Of a stretch of DNA of 64,000 nt, positions 49,987 to 60,096 are shown one piece after another. Below the pieces are notes generated by a model. It had not been told where the DNA came from and ran no database searches. It saw only the letters and a list, made by a program, of their open reading frames with translations. Source of the stretch: Cupriavidus sp. MP-37 (GTDB lineage Bacteria; Pseudomonadota; Gammaproteobacteria; Burkholderiales; Burkholderiaceae); the NCBI RefSeq assembly GCF_020618415.1, contig NZ_CP085344.1:3247001-3311000 (forward strand), read 5' to 3'. The position numbers were made by a program, and so were the translations under genes. The number at the start of each line of letters is the position of its first letter. Position 1 is the first letter of the stretch.

Positions 49987-51339
49987 ATGAAGAAAGTTTT
50001 CGTCAAGACGTACGGCTGCCAGATGAACGAGTACGACTCGGACAAGATGGTCGACGTCCTCAACGCCAGCCAGGGGCTGGAACCCACCGACAACGTCGAA
50101 GACGCCGACGTGATCCTGTTCAACACCTGCTCGGTGCGCGAGAAGGCGCAGGAGAAGGTGTTCTCCGAACTGGGCCGGATGAAGGCGCTCAAGGCCGTCA
50201 AGCCCGACCTGGTGATCGGCGTGGGCGGTTGCGTGGCCAGCCAGGAAGGCGCCAGCATCGTCTCGCGCGCACCGTACGTCGACGTGGTGTTCGGCCCGCA
50301 GACGCTGCACCGGCTGCCCGACCTGATCGCGCGCCGCCAGCGCACCGGCCAGTCGCAGGTGGACATCTCCTTCCCCGAGATCGAGAAGTTCGACCACCTG
50401 CCGCCCGCGCGCGTCGAGGGCCCGAGCGCGTTCGTGTCGATCATGGAAGGCTGCTCCAAGTACTGCAGCTACTGCGTGGTGCCGTACACCCGCGGCGAGG
50501 AAGTGTCGCGTCCGTTCGAGGACGTGCTGGCCGAAGTCGCGGGCCTGGCCGATCAGGGCGTGCGCGAAGTCACGCTGCTGGGCCAGAACGTCAATGCCTA
50601 CCGCGGCAAGATGGGCGACAGCGCCGAGATCGCCGACTTCGCGCTGCTGATCGAGTACGTGGCCGAGATCCCCGGCATCGAGCGCATCCGCTACACCACC
50701 AGCCATCCCAAGGAGTTCACCTCGCGCCTGGTGGATCTGTATGGCCGCTGCGATAAATTGGTGAACCACCTGCACCTGCCGGTGCAGCATGCTTCGGACC
50801 GCATCCTGATGGCGATGAAGCGCGGCTACAGCGTGCTCGAATACAAGAGCATCATCCGCAGGCTGCGCGCGCTGCGCCCGGACATGTCGATGTCGTCGGA
50901 CTTTATCGTCGGCTTTCCCGGCGAGACCGATGCCGACTTCGACAAGCTGATGGCAATGATCGAGGAAATCGGCTACGACACCTCGTTCTCTTTCATCTTC
51001 AGCCCGCGCCCCGGCACGCCCGCCGCCAACCTGCACGACGACACGCCGCGCGAGGTCAAGCTGCAGCGCCTGCAGCGGCTGCAGGCCACGATCGAGGAAA
51101 ACGTGCAGCGCATCAGCCAGGGCATGGTCGGCACGGTGCAGCGCATCCTGGTCGAAGGCCCGGCGCGCAAGGACCCGACCGAGCTGCATGGCCGCACCGA
51201 GAACAACCGGGTGGTCAACTTCGCGATGCCCGGCGTGCCGCAGGCGGGCCGCGACCGGCTGGTCGGCCAGCTGGTCGATGTCAGCATCACGCAGGCGTTC
51301 CCGCACTCGCTGCGCGGCGAGATCGTGGTGCGCCAGTAA
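49987..51339 (+). CDS. miaB: tRNA-2-methylthio-N6-dimethylallyladenosine synthase
   Basis: Radical-SAM methylthiotransferase that adds 2-methylthio to i6A37 of tRNA. The 450 residues match MiaB. The N-terminal auxiliary cluster has Cys in [23 protein letters not shown] and VGGCVASQ. The radical SAM triad is GCSKYCSYC (about residue 157). A TRAM RNA-binding domain ends the protein. It starts the conserved miaB-phoH-ybeY-corC-lnt block. Confidence 0.97.
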   Translation: MKKVFVKTYGCQMNEYDSDKMVDVLNASQGLEPTDNVEDADVILFNTCSVREKAQEKVFSELGRMKALKAVKPDLVIGVGGCVASQEGASIVSRAPYVDVVFGPQTLHRLPDLIARRQRTGQSQVDISFPEIEKFDHLPPARVEGPSAFVSIMEGCSKYCSYCVVPYTRGEEVSRPFEDVLAEVAGLADQGVREVTLLGQNVNAYRGKMGDSAEIADFALLIEYVAEIPGIERIRYTTSHPKEFTSRLVDLYGRCDKLVNHLHLPVQHASDRILMAMKRGYSVLEYKSIIRRLRALRPDMSMSSDFIVGFPGETDADFDKLMAMIEEIGYDTSFSFIFSPRPGTPAANLHDDTPREVKLQRLQRLQATIEENVQRISQGMVGTVQRILVEGPARKDPTELHGRTENNRVVNFAMPGVPQAGRDRLVGQLVDVSITQAFPHSLRGEIVVRQ

Positions 51340-51369
51340 AGCACCCGCAACCGAGGCCATCGCCCACCG

Positions 51370-52371
51370 ATGAAAATCCCTTCCGCAGAATTTGTCGCCC
51401 CGCGGGACGACAACACCCGGCTGCAGAACCTGTGCGGCCCGCTCGACGAGAACCTGCGCCAGATCGAGCAGGCGCTGGACGTGACCATCCAGCGCCGCGG
51501 CCACCGCATGACCGTGCGCGGCAACCACGCGCAGGACGCCGCGCTGGCGCTGGAGCGCTTCTACAACCAGGCGCGCACGCCGCTGTCGATCGACGACGTG
51601 CAGCTGGGCCTGGTCGAGACGCGCCAGCTCAGCGCGCATGGCAGCTACCTGCCCGGCAACGGCGATGACGACGAGGCCGAGCGCGAGGAAGGCGACGAAT
51701 CGCCGGTGCTGCATACGCGCCGCACCGGCCTGCAGGGCCGCACCGTGGCGCAGCGCGACTACCTGCGCAATATCCTGTCGCACGACCTGACCATGGGCAT
51801 CGGCCCGGCCGGCACCGGCAAGACCTACCTGGCGGTGGCGTGCGCGGTCGACGCGCTCGAGCGCGACGCGGTCAAGCGCATCGTGCTGACCCGCCCGGCG
51901 GTGGAAGCCGGCGAACGCCTCGGCTTCCTGCCCGGCGACCTGGCGCAGAAGGTCGATCCGTACCTGCGGCCGCTGTACGACGCGCTGTACGACCTGCTCG
52001 GCTTCGACCGCACGCAGAAGATGTTCGAGCGGCAGATGATCGAGATCGCGCCGCTGGCGTACATGCGCGGGCGCACGCTCAACCATGCCTTCATCATCCT
52101 GGACGAGGCGCAGAACACCACGCCCGAGCAGATGAAGATGTTCCTGACGCGCATCGGCTTCGGCTCCAAGGCGGTGATCACCGGCGACACCACGCAGATC
52201 GACCTGCCCAAGGGCCAGAAGAGCGGCCTGGTGGAAGCGCAGCATGTGCTGCGCGACGTGCGCGGCATCGCCTGCACCCGCTTTTCCAGCATCGACGTGG
52301 TGCGCCATCCGCTGGTGGCGCGCATCGTCGATGCCTATGACGAATACCACGCCCAGCACAAGGACGCGTAA
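51370..52371 (+). CDS. ybeZ: PhoH family ATPase (YbeZ)
   Basis: A 333-residue PhoH-like P-loop ATPase associated with ribosome and RNA metabolism together with YbeY. Walker A is [17 protein letters not shown] (about residue 143); Walker B is [26 protein letters not shown]. The N-terminal 100 residues show a KH-like segment ([15 protein letters not shown]). It begins 30 bases after miaB; the ybeY start abuts its stop. Confidence 0.95.
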   Translation: MKIPSAEFVAPRDDNTRLQNLCGPLDENLRQIEQALDVTIQRRGHRMTVRGNHAQDAALALERFYNQARTPLSIDDVQLGLVETRQLSAHGSYLPGNGDDDEAEREEGDESPVLHTRRTGLQGRTVAQRDYLRNILSHDLTMGIGPAGTGKTYLAVACAVDALERDAVKRIVLTRPAVEAGERLGFLPGDLAQKVDPYLRPLYDALYDLLGFDRTQKMFERQMIEIAPLAYMRGRTLNHAFIILDEAQNTTPEQMKMFLTRIGFGSKAVITGDTTQIDLPKGQKSGLVEAQHVLRDVRGIACTRFSSIDVVRHPLVARIVDAYDEYHAQHKDA

Positions 52372-53127
52372 TTGAAATCCCCGAAATCCAAGTCTTCCGG
52401 CGTCAGCCTGACCCTGTTCGACAACGAAGGCCGCGCGCGCAAGAGCGCCGCGCATGCGCTGCGCGTGCAGCTGCCCGACGGCCGCAGCCTGACGCTGGAC
52501 CTGTCGCAGGCCGCCGACGGCGTGGTCGCGCTGCTGGCCGAACACACCGATACCAGGCAGCAGGCCGGCCTGCTGGTGCGCCCGGACAACCATGACGCCC
52601 TGTCGGTGGCGGTGACCGCCGCGCCGCTGACCACCACCACCGGCACCCCGGCGACGCCGCCGGCGCTGGAGCTGGAAGTCCAGCACGGCGACGGCATCGG
52701 CAAGGGCAACGGCCTGCCGGCGCGGCGCAAGCTGGAGACCTGGGTCAAGTCGGCGCTGTACGCGGACGCCGCGCTGACCATCCGCTTCGTCGGCGAGGAA
52801 GAAGGCCGCACGCTGAACCGCACCTATCGCGGCAAGGACTACGCCACCAATGTGCTGACCTTCGCCTATGCCGAGCACGAAGACGATCCGGTCAGCGGCG
52901 ACATCGTGCTGTGCTGCCCGGTGGTCGAAGCCGAGGCCCGCGCGCAGCGCAAGCCGCTTGAGGCGCATTACGCCCACCTGGTCGTGCATGGCGTGCTGCA
53001 CGCGCAAGGCTACGAGCACGAGGACGACGCCGAGGCCGAGGAAATGGAAGCGATCGAGACCGAGACGCTGCAGGCGCTCGGCTATGCCGATCCTTACCGC
53101 GCAGAGAAAGCCGCACGGGCCGCGTGA
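52372..53127 (+). CDS. ybeY: Endoribonuclease YbeY (rRNA maturation), with N-terminal extension
   Basis: Zinc-dependent RNase for 16S rRNA 3' maturation and ribosome quality control. The zinc motif H-x3-H-x5-H is in [14 protein letters not shown] (about residue 204), preceded by the family's [27 protein letters not shown]. It is 251 residues, against about 150-185 usually: residues 1-95 form an extra region with an unexplained beta-rich part ([18 protein letters not shown]) and a Thr/Pro linker. The start is TTG directly after the ybeZ stop; a later internal start would shorten the extension. Confidence 0.9.
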   Translation: MKSPKSKSSGVSLTLFDNEGRARKSAAHALRVQLPDGRSLTLDLSQAADGVVALLAEHTDTRQQAGLLVRPDNHDALSVAVTAAPLTTTTGTPATPPALELEVQHGDGIGKGNGLPARRKLETWVKSALYADAALTIRFVGEEEGRTLNRTYRGKDYATNVLTFAYAEHEDDPVSGDIVLCCPVVEAEARAQRKPLEAHYAHLVVHGVLHAQGYEHEDDAEAEEMEAIETETLQALGYADPYRAEKAARAA

Positions 53128-53259
53128 TGCGGTGGCCGCAGGCGGCGCCGGCAAGCGCCTCCGGCGGCACACATCGAGCGCAGCCGCCGCCCGCCGTCAC
53201 GGGACTGGCAGGCTTTTAGTGTATCCTTCAGACGATCTCCACCACGCGCTCGCCGCGAA

Positions 53260-54147
53260 ATGAACGACCCCTATCCCAGTTCGAAGCCCGCTTACCTGAA
53301 GCAGGCCGATCGGCCCAGATCACTGCTCGAACGCCTGTCAGACCTGATCTCCCCCGAGCCGGACACCCGCGCGGAATTGCTTGAAGTGCTCCAGGAAGCG
53401 CATGAGCGCAACCTGATCGATGCCGATTCCCTGTCGATGATCGAGGGCGTGTTCCAGGTCTCCGAACTGACCGCCGCCGACATCATGGTGCCGCGCGCGC
53501 AGATGGATATGGTCAATATCGCCGACGCGCCGGAGACCTTCATCCCGTTCATGCAGCAGACCGCGCACTCGCGCTTCCCGGTCTACGAAGGCAGCCGCGA
53601 CAACATCATCGGCATCCTGCTCGCCAAGGACCTGCTGCGCTACTACACCGATCCCGCCTTCGACCTGCGCGAAACCCTGCGCCCGGCGGTGTTCATCCCC
53701 GAATCCAAGCGCCTGAACATCCTGCTGCGCGATTTCCGCATCAACCGCAACCACATCGCCATGGTCGTCGACGAATACGGCGGCGTGGCCGGGCTGGTGA
53801 CGATCGAGGACGTGCTGGAACAGATCGTGGGCGATATCGAGGACGAGTTCGACCTCGACGAAGACCAGGACAATATCCTGCCGATGCCCGACGGCAGCTG
53901 GCGCGTGCACGGCCTGACCGAGATCGCGCAGTTCAACGAGGCCTTCGGCACCGGCTTCTCCGACCACGATGTCGACACCGTCGGCGGGCTGCTGTCCAAC
54001 CACGTGGGCCACGTGCCCCATCGCGGCGAGGTCATCACGCTGCCGCCGATCCGCTTCGAGGTGTTGCGCGCCGACGCGCGCCAGGTGCACCTGCTGCACG
54101 TGCACCGCGAAGCCAACGCTGACAGCGCCAGCGCGGCCAGCGCATGA
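53260..54147 (+). CDS. ybeX: CorC/HlyC family transporter-associated protein (YbeX)
   Basis: A 295-residue protein with two CBS domains (about residues 65-195; MVPRAQMDMVNI to IVGDIEDEFDLDED) and a C-terminal CorC_HlyC domain (about 205-290; MPDGSWRVHGLTEIAQFNEAFG). There is no DUF21 membrane domain, so this is the soluble YbeX-type form. The family is linked to Mg2+/Co2+ resistance and, in E. coli, ribosome metabolism. It ends overlapping the lnt start by ATGA. Confidence 0.93.
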   Translation: MNDPYPSSKPAYLKQADRPRSLLERLSDLISPEPDTRAELLEVLQEAHERNLIDADSLSMIEGVFQVSELTAADIMVPRAQMDMVNIADAPETFIPFMQQTAHSRFPVYEGSRDNIIGILLAKDLLRYYTDPAFDLRETLRPAVFIPESKRLNILLRDFRINRNHIAMVVDEYGGVAGLVTIEDVLEQIVGDIEDEFDLDEDQDNILPMPDGSWRVHGLTEIAQFNEAFGTGFSDHDVDTVGGLLSNHVGHVPHRGEVITLPPIRFEVLRADARQVHLLHVHREANADSASAASA

Positions 54148-55751
54148 AGCTCCCCGCTCCGCTCCCCAACGGCGCCGCTGCCGACGCCGGCACGGCGGGC
54201 GTGCCCGGCGCGCGCGCGCATTCGCGCGCCGCGACGCTGGCGCGGCTGCTGCTGGCCGGCGTGCTCGGCATCGCCCATACCCAGGCCTTCGCCCCGCATG
54301 ACTGGTGGTGGCTGCAGATCCTGTCGCTGGCCGGACTGGCCGCGCTGATGGCCGATGCCCCACGTGCGCGCGCGGCCGGCGCGATCGGCTTTGCCTTCGG
54401 GCTGGGCTGGTTCCTGTCCGGGATCTGGTGGCTCTATATCAGCATGCACGTGTATGGCGAGATGCCGTCGTGGATGGCCGCGCTGGCGGTGGTGCTGTTC
54501 TCGGGCTTCCTGTCGCTCTACCCCGCGCTGGCCGGCGCGCTCTGGCACCGGCTGACGGCGCGCCTGCCGGCGGGCACGCTGCTGGCGCCGGCGGCCTTCG
54601 GTGCGGCCTGGGGCCTGAGCGAATGGCTGCGCGGCGTGGTGTTCACCGGCTTTCCGTGGCTGTCGGGGGGCTATGCGCACACCGACGGCCCGCTGGCGGG
54701 CTTCGCGCCGGTGCTCGGCGTGTACGGCATCGGCGCGCTGGCGGCCGCCGTCGCGGCGCTGCTGGCGGCCGCGATGCGCGGGCTGGGCCGTGGCCAACGG
54801 GGCCGCGCACTGAGCGCGCTGGCGCTGGCGCTGCTGGTGCCCGCCGCCGGCGCGGCGCTGGCGCCGCTGGCCTGGACCACGCCCGCGGGCAAGCCGCTGA
54901 CGGTGCGGCTGCTGCAAGGCAACGTGGCGCAGGACATCAAGTTCGAGCCCGCCGGCATCCAGCGCTCGATCGAGCTGTACCGCGACATGATCACCGCGGC
55001 GCCGGCGGACCTGGTGGTGACGCCCGAGACCGCATTCCCGGTGATCCTGCAGGAATTGCCGGTCGACGTGGCCGTCGCCGTGCGCGACTTCGCGCTGGAG
55101 AGCGGCACCACGGTGCTGTTCGGCGCCGCCGGCGCCGATTCCCCGGTCGACTTCACCAACAGCGTGTTCGGGCTCGGACCGGAAACCGAGCGCCTGTACC
55201 GCTACAACAAGCACCACCTGGTCCCGTTCGGCGAATTCATCCCGCTGGGCTTCCGCTGGTTCGTCGACATGATGAAGATGCCGCTGGGCGACTTCCGCCG
55301 CGGCGGGCTCGACCAGGCCTCGCTGCCGGTGCGCGGCGTGCGCGTGGCGCCCAACATCTGCTACGAGGATTTGTTCGGCGAAGAGATCGCGCAGACGCTG
55401 CGTCAGCAGCCGGCACCGGCCAACCTGCTGGCCAACCTGACCAACCTGGCGTGGTTCGGCGACACCATCGCGCTCGACCAGCACCTGCAGATCTCGCGCA
55501 TGCGGGCGCTGGAAACGCGCCGGCCGATGCTGCGCTCGACCAATACCGGCATGACCGCGGTGGTGCGCCCGGACGGCTCGGTGCAGCAACGCCTGCCGAC
55601 CTTTACCGTCGGCACACTGACGGCCCAGGTGCAGGGCATGCAGGGCCTGACACCCTATATCCGCTGGGGCAATGCGCCGGTGCTGGCGCTGCTGGTGCTG
55701 GTGCTGGGGATGGCGGCGTGGCGCTCGCGCCGGGCACGCCAGGTTATCTGA
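54144..55751 (+). CDS. lnt: Apolipoprotein N-acyltransferase
   Basis: Inner-membrane enzyme that adds the third acyl chain to lipoproteins. The 535 residues fit. About six spans fill the N-terminal half; the nitrilase-like periplasmic domain follows. The catalytic triad is visible: Glu in VTPETAFPVI (about residue 294), Lys in YNKHHLVPFGEFIP (about 355) and Cys in APNICYEDLFG (about 406). ATGA overlap with ybeX. The N-terminal about 30 residues are atypical and hydrophilic. Confidence 0.96.
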   Translation: MKLPAPLPNGAAADAGTAGVPGARAHSRAATLARLLLAGVLGIAHTQAFAPHDWWWLQILSLAGLAALMADAPRARAAGAIGFAFGLGWFLSGIWWLYISMHVYGEMPSWMAALAVVLFSGFLSLYPALAGALWHRLTARLPAGTLLAPAAFGAAWGLSEWLRGVVFTGFPWLSGGYAHTDGPLAGFAPVLGVYGIGALAAAVAALLAAAMRGLGRGQRGRALSALALALLVPAAGAALAPLAWTTPAGKPLTVRLLQGNVAQDIKFEPAGIQRSIELYRDMITAAPADLVVTPETAFPVILQELPVDVAVAVRDFALESGTTVLFGAAGADSPVDFTNSVFGLGPETERLYRYNKHHLVPFGEFIPLGFRWFVDMMKMPLGDFRRGGLDQASLPVRGVRVAPNICYEDLFGEEIAQTLRQQPAPANLLANLTNLAWFGDTIALDQHLQISRMRALETRRPMLRSTNTGMTAVVRPDGSVQQRLPTFTVGTLTAQVQGMQGLTPYIRWGNAPVLALLVLVLGMAAWRSRRARQVI

Positions 55752-55801
55752 AGGCGCAAGACAGGCACCGGGCGCGGCGGGATCACCGCGGCGGGCCCGG
55801 A

Positions 55802-55829
55802 GCCGGTGGCGCGTCGGTAGCGCGCCGGC
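55802..55829. terminator. Bulged hairpin between lnt and the micro-ORF
   Basis: Inverted repeat GCCGG/CCGGC plus CGCG/CGCG with a three-base bulge, 51 bases past lnt and 5 bases past the minus-strand micro-ORF. No T run. It could end transcription from either side weakly. Confidence 0.5.
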
Positions 55830-55833
55830 AGGT

Positions 55834-55926
55834 TCAGTTCACCAGCCCGGTCACCACCGACACGGTGGCCGCGGCGATCATGACCGCGATAGCGACCAGA
55901 TAAGGTTTGCGAGAAAGAAGTGCCAT
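55834..55926 (-). CDS. Candidate 30-residue single-span hydrophobic peptide (micro-ORF)
   Basis: An ORF of 30 codons on the minus strand. It has a short Arg/Lys-bearing start (MALLSRKPY) and a 20-residue hydrophobic run (about LVAIAVMIAAATVSVVTGLV) ending in Asn, so a single membrane-spanning peptide like small SOS toxins. A GGGGA lies about 12 bases before the ATG, which is further than ideal. It lies behind two hairpins and a LexA-like site. The frame is open further back to 56028 (TTG), but only the short form has the span near its N terminus. Unproven; no conservation could be checked. Confidence 0.45.
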   Translation of the reverse strand: MALLSRKPYLVAIAVMIAAATVSVVTGLVN

Positions 55927-55964
55927 GATCCGAATGTCCCCATCAATAATGAGTTCCTGACAAA

Positions 55965-55992
55965 CGGCTGCCGCGGCTGGGCCTGGCAGCCG
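55965..55992. other. Leader hairpin 2 of the micro-ORF transcript
   Basis: Eight-base perfect stem CGGCTGCC/GGCAGCCG with a 12-base loop (55973-55984). It lies 38 bases upstream of the micro-ORF start on the minus strand and abuts the next hairpin. Confidence 0.7.
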
Positions 55993-56014
55993 CCGTGCCT
56001 GCATACCGGCACGG
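55993..56014. other. Leader hairpin 1 of the micro-ORF transcript
   Basis: Seven-base perfect stem CCGTGCC/GGCACGG with an 8-base loop, directly adjoining the previous hairpin. Together they make a compact structured leader of about 50 bases that could hide a ribosome-binding or standby site. Confidence 0.7.
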
Positions 56015-56053
56015 ACTGTCAATCGCAACGCTCTGAAACGGGTTGCTTACTCA

Positions 56054-56073
56054 TACTGTATACAAAAACATTA
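56054..56073. promoter_or_regulatory. LexA-like box (18 of 20 identical to the recA box)
   Basis: TACTGT-N8-ACATTA; it matches the recA LexA box at 34679-34698 at all but two positions (A to C in the spacer, G to T in the second half-site). One half-site is perfect CTGT, the other ACAT rather than ACAG. It lies 128 bases upstream of the micro-ORF on the minus strand and 246 bases before glyQ on the plus strand. Promoter hexamers around it are weak in both directions, so the regulated gene is not settled. Confidence 0.6.
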
Positions 56074-56318
56074 TCGGCAAGCAGCGGCGCAACTTGAAAT
56101 CGGCGTCAGTATTTTCCCGAGGCGTTGCGCAGGGCCGACATTTACGTGCCGCGGCGCACCGGTCCGGCCATCGGTGCGTGCCCTATGCAGCCCTGCCAAA
56201 CGGGGCGCCGCGTCAAAAAGCCGATAGAATTCAGGGTTTGGCAAAATCCGTATGCGGCGGCTCCGGCACGTGCTGCGCGGCCCCGGCTTGCCTCCGCTTG
56301 CCTCTACCTAGTCTTCCT
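56074..56318. promoter_or_regulatory. glyQ upstream region
   Basis: About 245 bases with no gene I support. A TAGAAT at 56225-56230 is a possible -10 for glyQ, with no good -35. I found no glycine riboswitch or T-box-like structure. Confidence 0.35.
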
Positions 56319-57269
56319 ATGCTGACCTTCCAACAAATGATTCTGACCCTGCAGGCCTACTGGGACCGGCAGGGCTGCGCGCTGTTGCAACCCATCGATC
56401 TGGAGGTCGGCGCCGGCACTTCCCACGTACACACCTTCCTGCGCGCGATCGGGCCGGAGCCCTGGCGTGCCGCCTACGTGCAGCCGTCGCGGCGCCCCAA
56501 GGACGGCCGCTACGGCGAGAACCCGAACCGGCTGCAGCACTACTACCAGTACCAGGTGGTGCTCAAGCCCGCGCCGGAAAACATCCTGGAGCTGTACCTG
56601 GGCTCGCTCGAGGCGCTCGGCCTGGACCTGAAGCAGAACGACATCCGCTTCGTCGAGGACGACTGGGAAAACCCCACGCTGGGTGCGTGGGGCCTGGGCT
56701 GGGAAGTCTGGCTCAACGGCATGGAGGTGACCCAGTTCACCTACTTCCAGCAGGTGGGCGGCATCGACTGCAAGCCAATCACCGGCGAAATCACCTACGG
56801 CATCGAACGCCTGGCGATGTACCTGCAGAAGGTCGAGAACGTCTACGACCTGGTCTGGACCGAGTGGGTCGAGAACGGCGAGACCCGCCGCCTGACCTAC
56901 GGCGACGTGTACCACCAGAACGAGGTGGAGCAATCCACCTACAACTTCGAGCACAGCAACACTGAAATCCTGTTCCGCCATTTCGCCGAGCACGAGAGCG
57001 AAGCCAGGCGGCTGATGGGCAATGGCGAAGATGCCGACGCCGCCAAGGAAGCCGGCGCGCGCCTGGCGCTGCCGGCCTACGAACAGGTGCTCAAGGCCGC
57101 GCACACCTTCAACCTGCTCGATGCGCGCGGCGCGATCTCGGTGACCGAGCGCGCGGCGTATATCGGCCGCATCCGCAACCTGTCGCGCCAGGTGGCGCAG
57201 GCCTACTACGACTCGCGCGAAGCCCTCGGCTTCCCGATGTGCGGCAAGCGCGACGGAGCGCGGGCATGA
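56319..57269 (+). CDS. glyQ: Glycyl-tRNA synthetase, alpha subunit
   Basis: Catalytic subunit of the bacterial alpha2beta2 class II glycyl-tRNA synthetase. The 316 residues fit. The signature N terminus [20 protein letters not shown], the [27 protein letters not shown] motif region and the C-terminal [11 protein letters not shown] motif 3 segment are present. ATG at 56319 is the family start. Its stop overlaps the next ATG (ATGA). glyS follows after one extra gene. Confidence 0.97.
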   Translation: MLTFQQMILTLQAYWDRQGCALLQPIDLEVGAGTSHVHTFLRAIGPEPWRAAYVQPSRRPKDGRYGENPNRLQHYYQYQVVLKPAPENILELYLGSLEALGLDLKQNDIRFVEDDWENPTLGAWGLGWEVWLNGMEVTQFTYFQQVGGIDCKPITGEITYGIERLAMYLQKVENVYDLVWTEWVENGETRRLTYGDVYHQNEVEQSTYNFEHSNTEILFRHFAEHESEARRLMGNGEDADAAKEAGARLALPAYEQVLKAAHTFNLLDARGAISVTERAAYIGRIRNLSRQVAQAYYDSREALGFPMCGKRDGARA

Positions 57270-57895
57270 GGCTGCAGGCGCGCAGCGCGCTGGGCTGCGC
57301 CCTGGCGCTCGCCGCGCTGGCCGCTGCCGGCAATGCCGTCGGCGCGCGCGCGCAGGCCGCTCCCAGCGCGCAGGTGCTGATGCTGCCGGCCGAACTGAGC
57401 AACGTGTGCGAGGCCGACGCGCAGGCGCTGCAGCTGGCAATGGCGCGCCAGTGGCGGCCGTCGCTGAACGCGCTGGACCAGTGGACGCAGCTGGTGCGCT
57501 CGTTCTCGTGCGACCTGTCCGGCCAGCGCGACCTGGGCTGGCACCGGGTGCCGCTGCGCGCGTACGAAAGCGCGATCCGCTACCCGCTGACCTGGGTGGA
57601 AACCGAGACCCACAACGGCCGCACCCGGCGCAAGGTCAAGACCTACTACTCGGCCTCGCAGCTGCCGCCGAAGATCGATTTCTGGGTGGGCGGGCGCATC
57701 GACGAGATCCGCTACGACAAGCGCCTGCGCCGCATCGACGCGCGCTTCCCGGCCGCGGGCAGCCGCGGCGGCAGCAATGGCGCCGCCAGCGCCGCGGCAG
57801 CCGCGCAATGCGCCTACACCACGCTGCAATTCCGGCAACAGAACGGCCTGTGGCTGCTGTCCGGAGTGGAACCTAATCTTTCGCCGCGCTGCTGA
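57266..57895 (+). CDS. Exported protein of unknown function between glyQ and glyS
   Basis: A 209-residue protein with a signal peptide ([25 protein letters not shown]). The mature part shows Cys pairs ([27 protein letters not shown] and a C-terminal Cys) that could form disulfides, and a [29 protein letters not shown] segment. No family recognised. Start ATG overlaps the glyQ stop (ATGA), so it is translated with the synthetase genes. A signal-peptide protein inside a tRNA synthetase operon is unexpected. Confidence 0.8.
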   Translation: MRLQARSALGCALALAALAAAGNAVGARAQAAPSAQVLMLPAELSNVCEADAQALQLAMARQWRPSLNALDQWTQLVRSFSCDLSGQRDLGWHRVPLRAYESAIRYPLTWVETETHNGRTRRKVKTYYSASQLPPKIDFWVGGRIDEIRYDKRLRRIDARFPAAGSRGGSNGAASAAAAAQCAYTTLQFRQQNGLWLLSGVEPNLSPRC

Positions 57896-57934
57896 GCCAA
57901 GCGGCGCGCGCTTTCAACCTGTTGGATACGATTC

Positions 57935-60058
57935 ATGTCGCAACCCATGACCGACTCGCTGCTGATCGAACTGTTCACCGAAGAGCTGCCCCCCAAGGCG
58001 CTGGCGCGCCTGGGCGACGCCTTCGCGCAGGGCCTGTTCGCCGGCCTGGGGGAGCGCGACCTGCTCGAGCCGGGCGCCACCGTGACGCCGTTCGCCACTC
58101 CGCGCCGCCTGGCGGCGCTGGTCAGCGGCGTGCGCCGCAACGCGCCGGACCGCGAGCAGCGCGAGAAGGTCCTGCCGCTGTCGGTGGCGCTGGACGCCAA
58201 CGGCGAGCCGACCGCCCCGCTGGCCAAGAAGCTGGCGGCGCTGGCCAAGTCCGTCGGCGTTGCCGAGATCGACTGGCAGTCGCTGGAGCGCGCCTCCGAC
58301 GGCAAGGCCGAGGCCTTTTTCTACCGCTACACCGCGCGCGGCGCGGAGCTGGCGGCCGGCCTGCAGGCCACGCTGGAAGACACCGTGGCGAAGCTGCCGA
58401 TCCCCAAGGTCATGAGCTACCAGCGCCCGGACGGCAGCACGGTGCATTTCGTGCGCCCGGCGCACAGTCTGATCGCGCTGTTCGGCGCCGAGATCCTGCC
58501 GGTGACGCTGCTGGGGCTGCAGGCCAGCAACCTGACCCAGGGCCACCGCTTCCTGTCGCATGGCGCCATCGAGATCCGCCATGCCAACGACTATGCGCAG
58601 CAGCTCGAATCCGCCGGCCGCGTCGTGGCCAGCTATGCCGAGCGCCGCGAGCGCATGCGCAGCGCGCTGCTGCAGGAGGCCGGCGCCGACCAGGTCATCA
58701 TGCCCGAGGCGCTGCTCGATGAAGTCAACTCGCTGGTGGAATGGCCGGTGGTCTACGCCTGCCATTTCGAGGAAGCCTTCCTCGCGGTGCCGCAGGAATG
58801 CCTGATCCTGACCATGCAGACCAACCAGAAGTACTTTGCGCTGACCGATGCCGACGGCCACCTGCGCAACCGCTTCCTGATCGTGTCGAACCTGGCCACC
58901 GAGACCCCGCAATCGATCATCAGCGGCAACGAGCGCGTGGTGCGCCCGCGCCTGGCCGACGCCAAGTTCTTCTTCGACCAGGACCGCAAGAAGACGCTGG
59001 CGTCGCGCGTGCCGCAACTGGCGAGCGTGGTCTACCACAACAAGATCGGCACGCAGCTGGACCGCGTGCAGCGCCTGCAGCAGATCGCCGGCCATGTCGC
59101 CGATGCGCTCAATGCCGCCGGCGTGGCCACCGACAAGGCCGCGGCGATGCGCGGCGCCGAACTGGCCAAGGCCGACCTGCTGACCGACATGGTGGGCGAG
59201 TTCCCCGAACTGCAAGGCACCATGGGCACCTACTACGCCCGCCACGACGACGAAGCCGAGGACGTGGCGCTGGCCTGTTCCGAACACTACCGCCCGCGCT
59301 TCGCCGGCGATGCGCTGCCGGCAAACGCGGTCAGCACCGCGGTGGCGCTGGCCGACAAGCTCGAGACCCTGGTCGGGATCTGGGGCATCGGCCTGCAGCC
59401 CACCGGCGAGAAGGACCCGTTCGCGCTGCGCCGCCACGCGCTCGGCATCCTGCGCATGCTGATCGAAAAGCCGCTGGCGCTGTCGCTGGCGTCGCTGCTG
59501 GCGCAGACCCAGCAGGCCTTTGCCGGCATCGCCGCGGTCAAGCCGGCGCCCGACGCCATCCTCGACTTCCTGTACGACCGCGTGCGCGGCTACCTGAAGG
59601 ACAAGGGCTACACCACCAATGAAGTCGAGGCTGTGGTCAGCCTGCGCCCGGACCAGCTGCACGACATCCTGGGCCGCATGGAAGCCGTGCGCACCTTTGC
59701 CGCGCTGCCCGAAGCCGAGGCCCTGGCCGCCGCCAACAAGCGCATCACCAACATCCTGCGCAAGAACACCGAGCCGGTCGGCGCGGTGGATCCGGCGCGG
59801 TTCCAGGAAGACGCCGAAGCCGCGCTGCATGCCGCCATCGAGCGCGTGCGCCCGGCGGTCGAGGCCGCCTTCGCCAGCGGCGACTTCACCGCGGCGCTGC
59901 GCGACCTGGCCCAGCTGCGCGACGCCGTCGACCAGTTCTTCAACGACGTGATGGTGATGGCCGAGGACGCGCAGCTGCGCGCCAACCGGCTGGCGCTGCT
60001 GGCCTCGCTGCATGCGCTGGCCAACCGCGTGGCCGACATCTCCAAGCTGGCCGCCTGA
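57935..60058 (+). CDS. glyS: Glycyl-tRNA synthetase, beta subunit
   Basis: Large beta subunit (707 residues, close to the usual 690), which binds tRNA-Gly. N-terminal [15 protein letters not shown] is the family start, and the HD-like and anticodon-binding parts follow. Family-typical [32 protein letters not shown] and [16 protein letters not shown] are present. It lies 39 bases after the exported-protein gene. Confidence 0.97.
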   Translation: MSQPMTDSLLIELFTEELPPKALARLGDAFAQGLFAGLGERDLLEPGATVTPFATPRRLAALVSGVRRNAPDREQREKVLPLSVALDANGEPTAPLAKKLAALAKSVGVAEIDWQSLERASDGKAEAFFYRYTARGAELAAGLQATLEDTVAKLPIPKVMSYQRPDGSTVHFVRPAHSLIALFGAEILPVTLLGLQASNLTQGHRFLSHGAIEIRHANDYAQQLESAGRVVASYAERRERMRSALLQEAGADQVIMPEALLDEVNSLVEWPVVYACHFEEAFLAVPQECLILTMQTNQKYFALTDADGHLRNRFLIVSNLATETPQSIISGNERVVRPRLADAKFFFDQDRKKTLASRVPQLASVVYHNKIGTQLDRVQRLQQIAGHVADALNAAGVATDKAAAMRGAELAKADLLTDMVGEFPELQGTMGTYYARHDDEAEDVALACSEHYRPRFAGDALPANAVSTAVALADKLETLVGIWGIGLQPTGEKDPFALRRHALGILRMLIEKPLALSLASLLAQTQQAFAGIAAVKPAPDAILDFLYDRVRGYLKDKGYTTNEVEAVVSLRPDQLHDILGRMEAVRTFAALPEAEALAAANKRITNILRKNTEPVGAVDPARFQEDAEAALHAAIERVRPAVEAAFASGDFTAALRDLAQLRDAVDQFFNDVMVMAEDAQLRANRLALLASLHALANRVADISKLAA

Positions 60059-60096
60059 GCGGTTGCCGCAGACCCCAGCAACCGCCGGAGCCGCAC

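Noticed and set aside
49273..53172. A 1299-codon open frame on the minus strand opposite ybeX, miaB, ybeZ and ybeY
   Set aside because: It runs antisense across several well-supported genes, is Arg/Ala/His-rich with no domain, and is expected from high-GC codon bias.
56074..56318. Possible glycine riboswitch or T-box before glyQ
   Set aside because: No paired aptamer cores, T-box sequence or linked structure is visible.
56125..56325. A 66-codon plus-strand open frame before glyQ
   Set aside because: No ribosome-binding site, overlaps the glyQ start and shows no recognisable feature.
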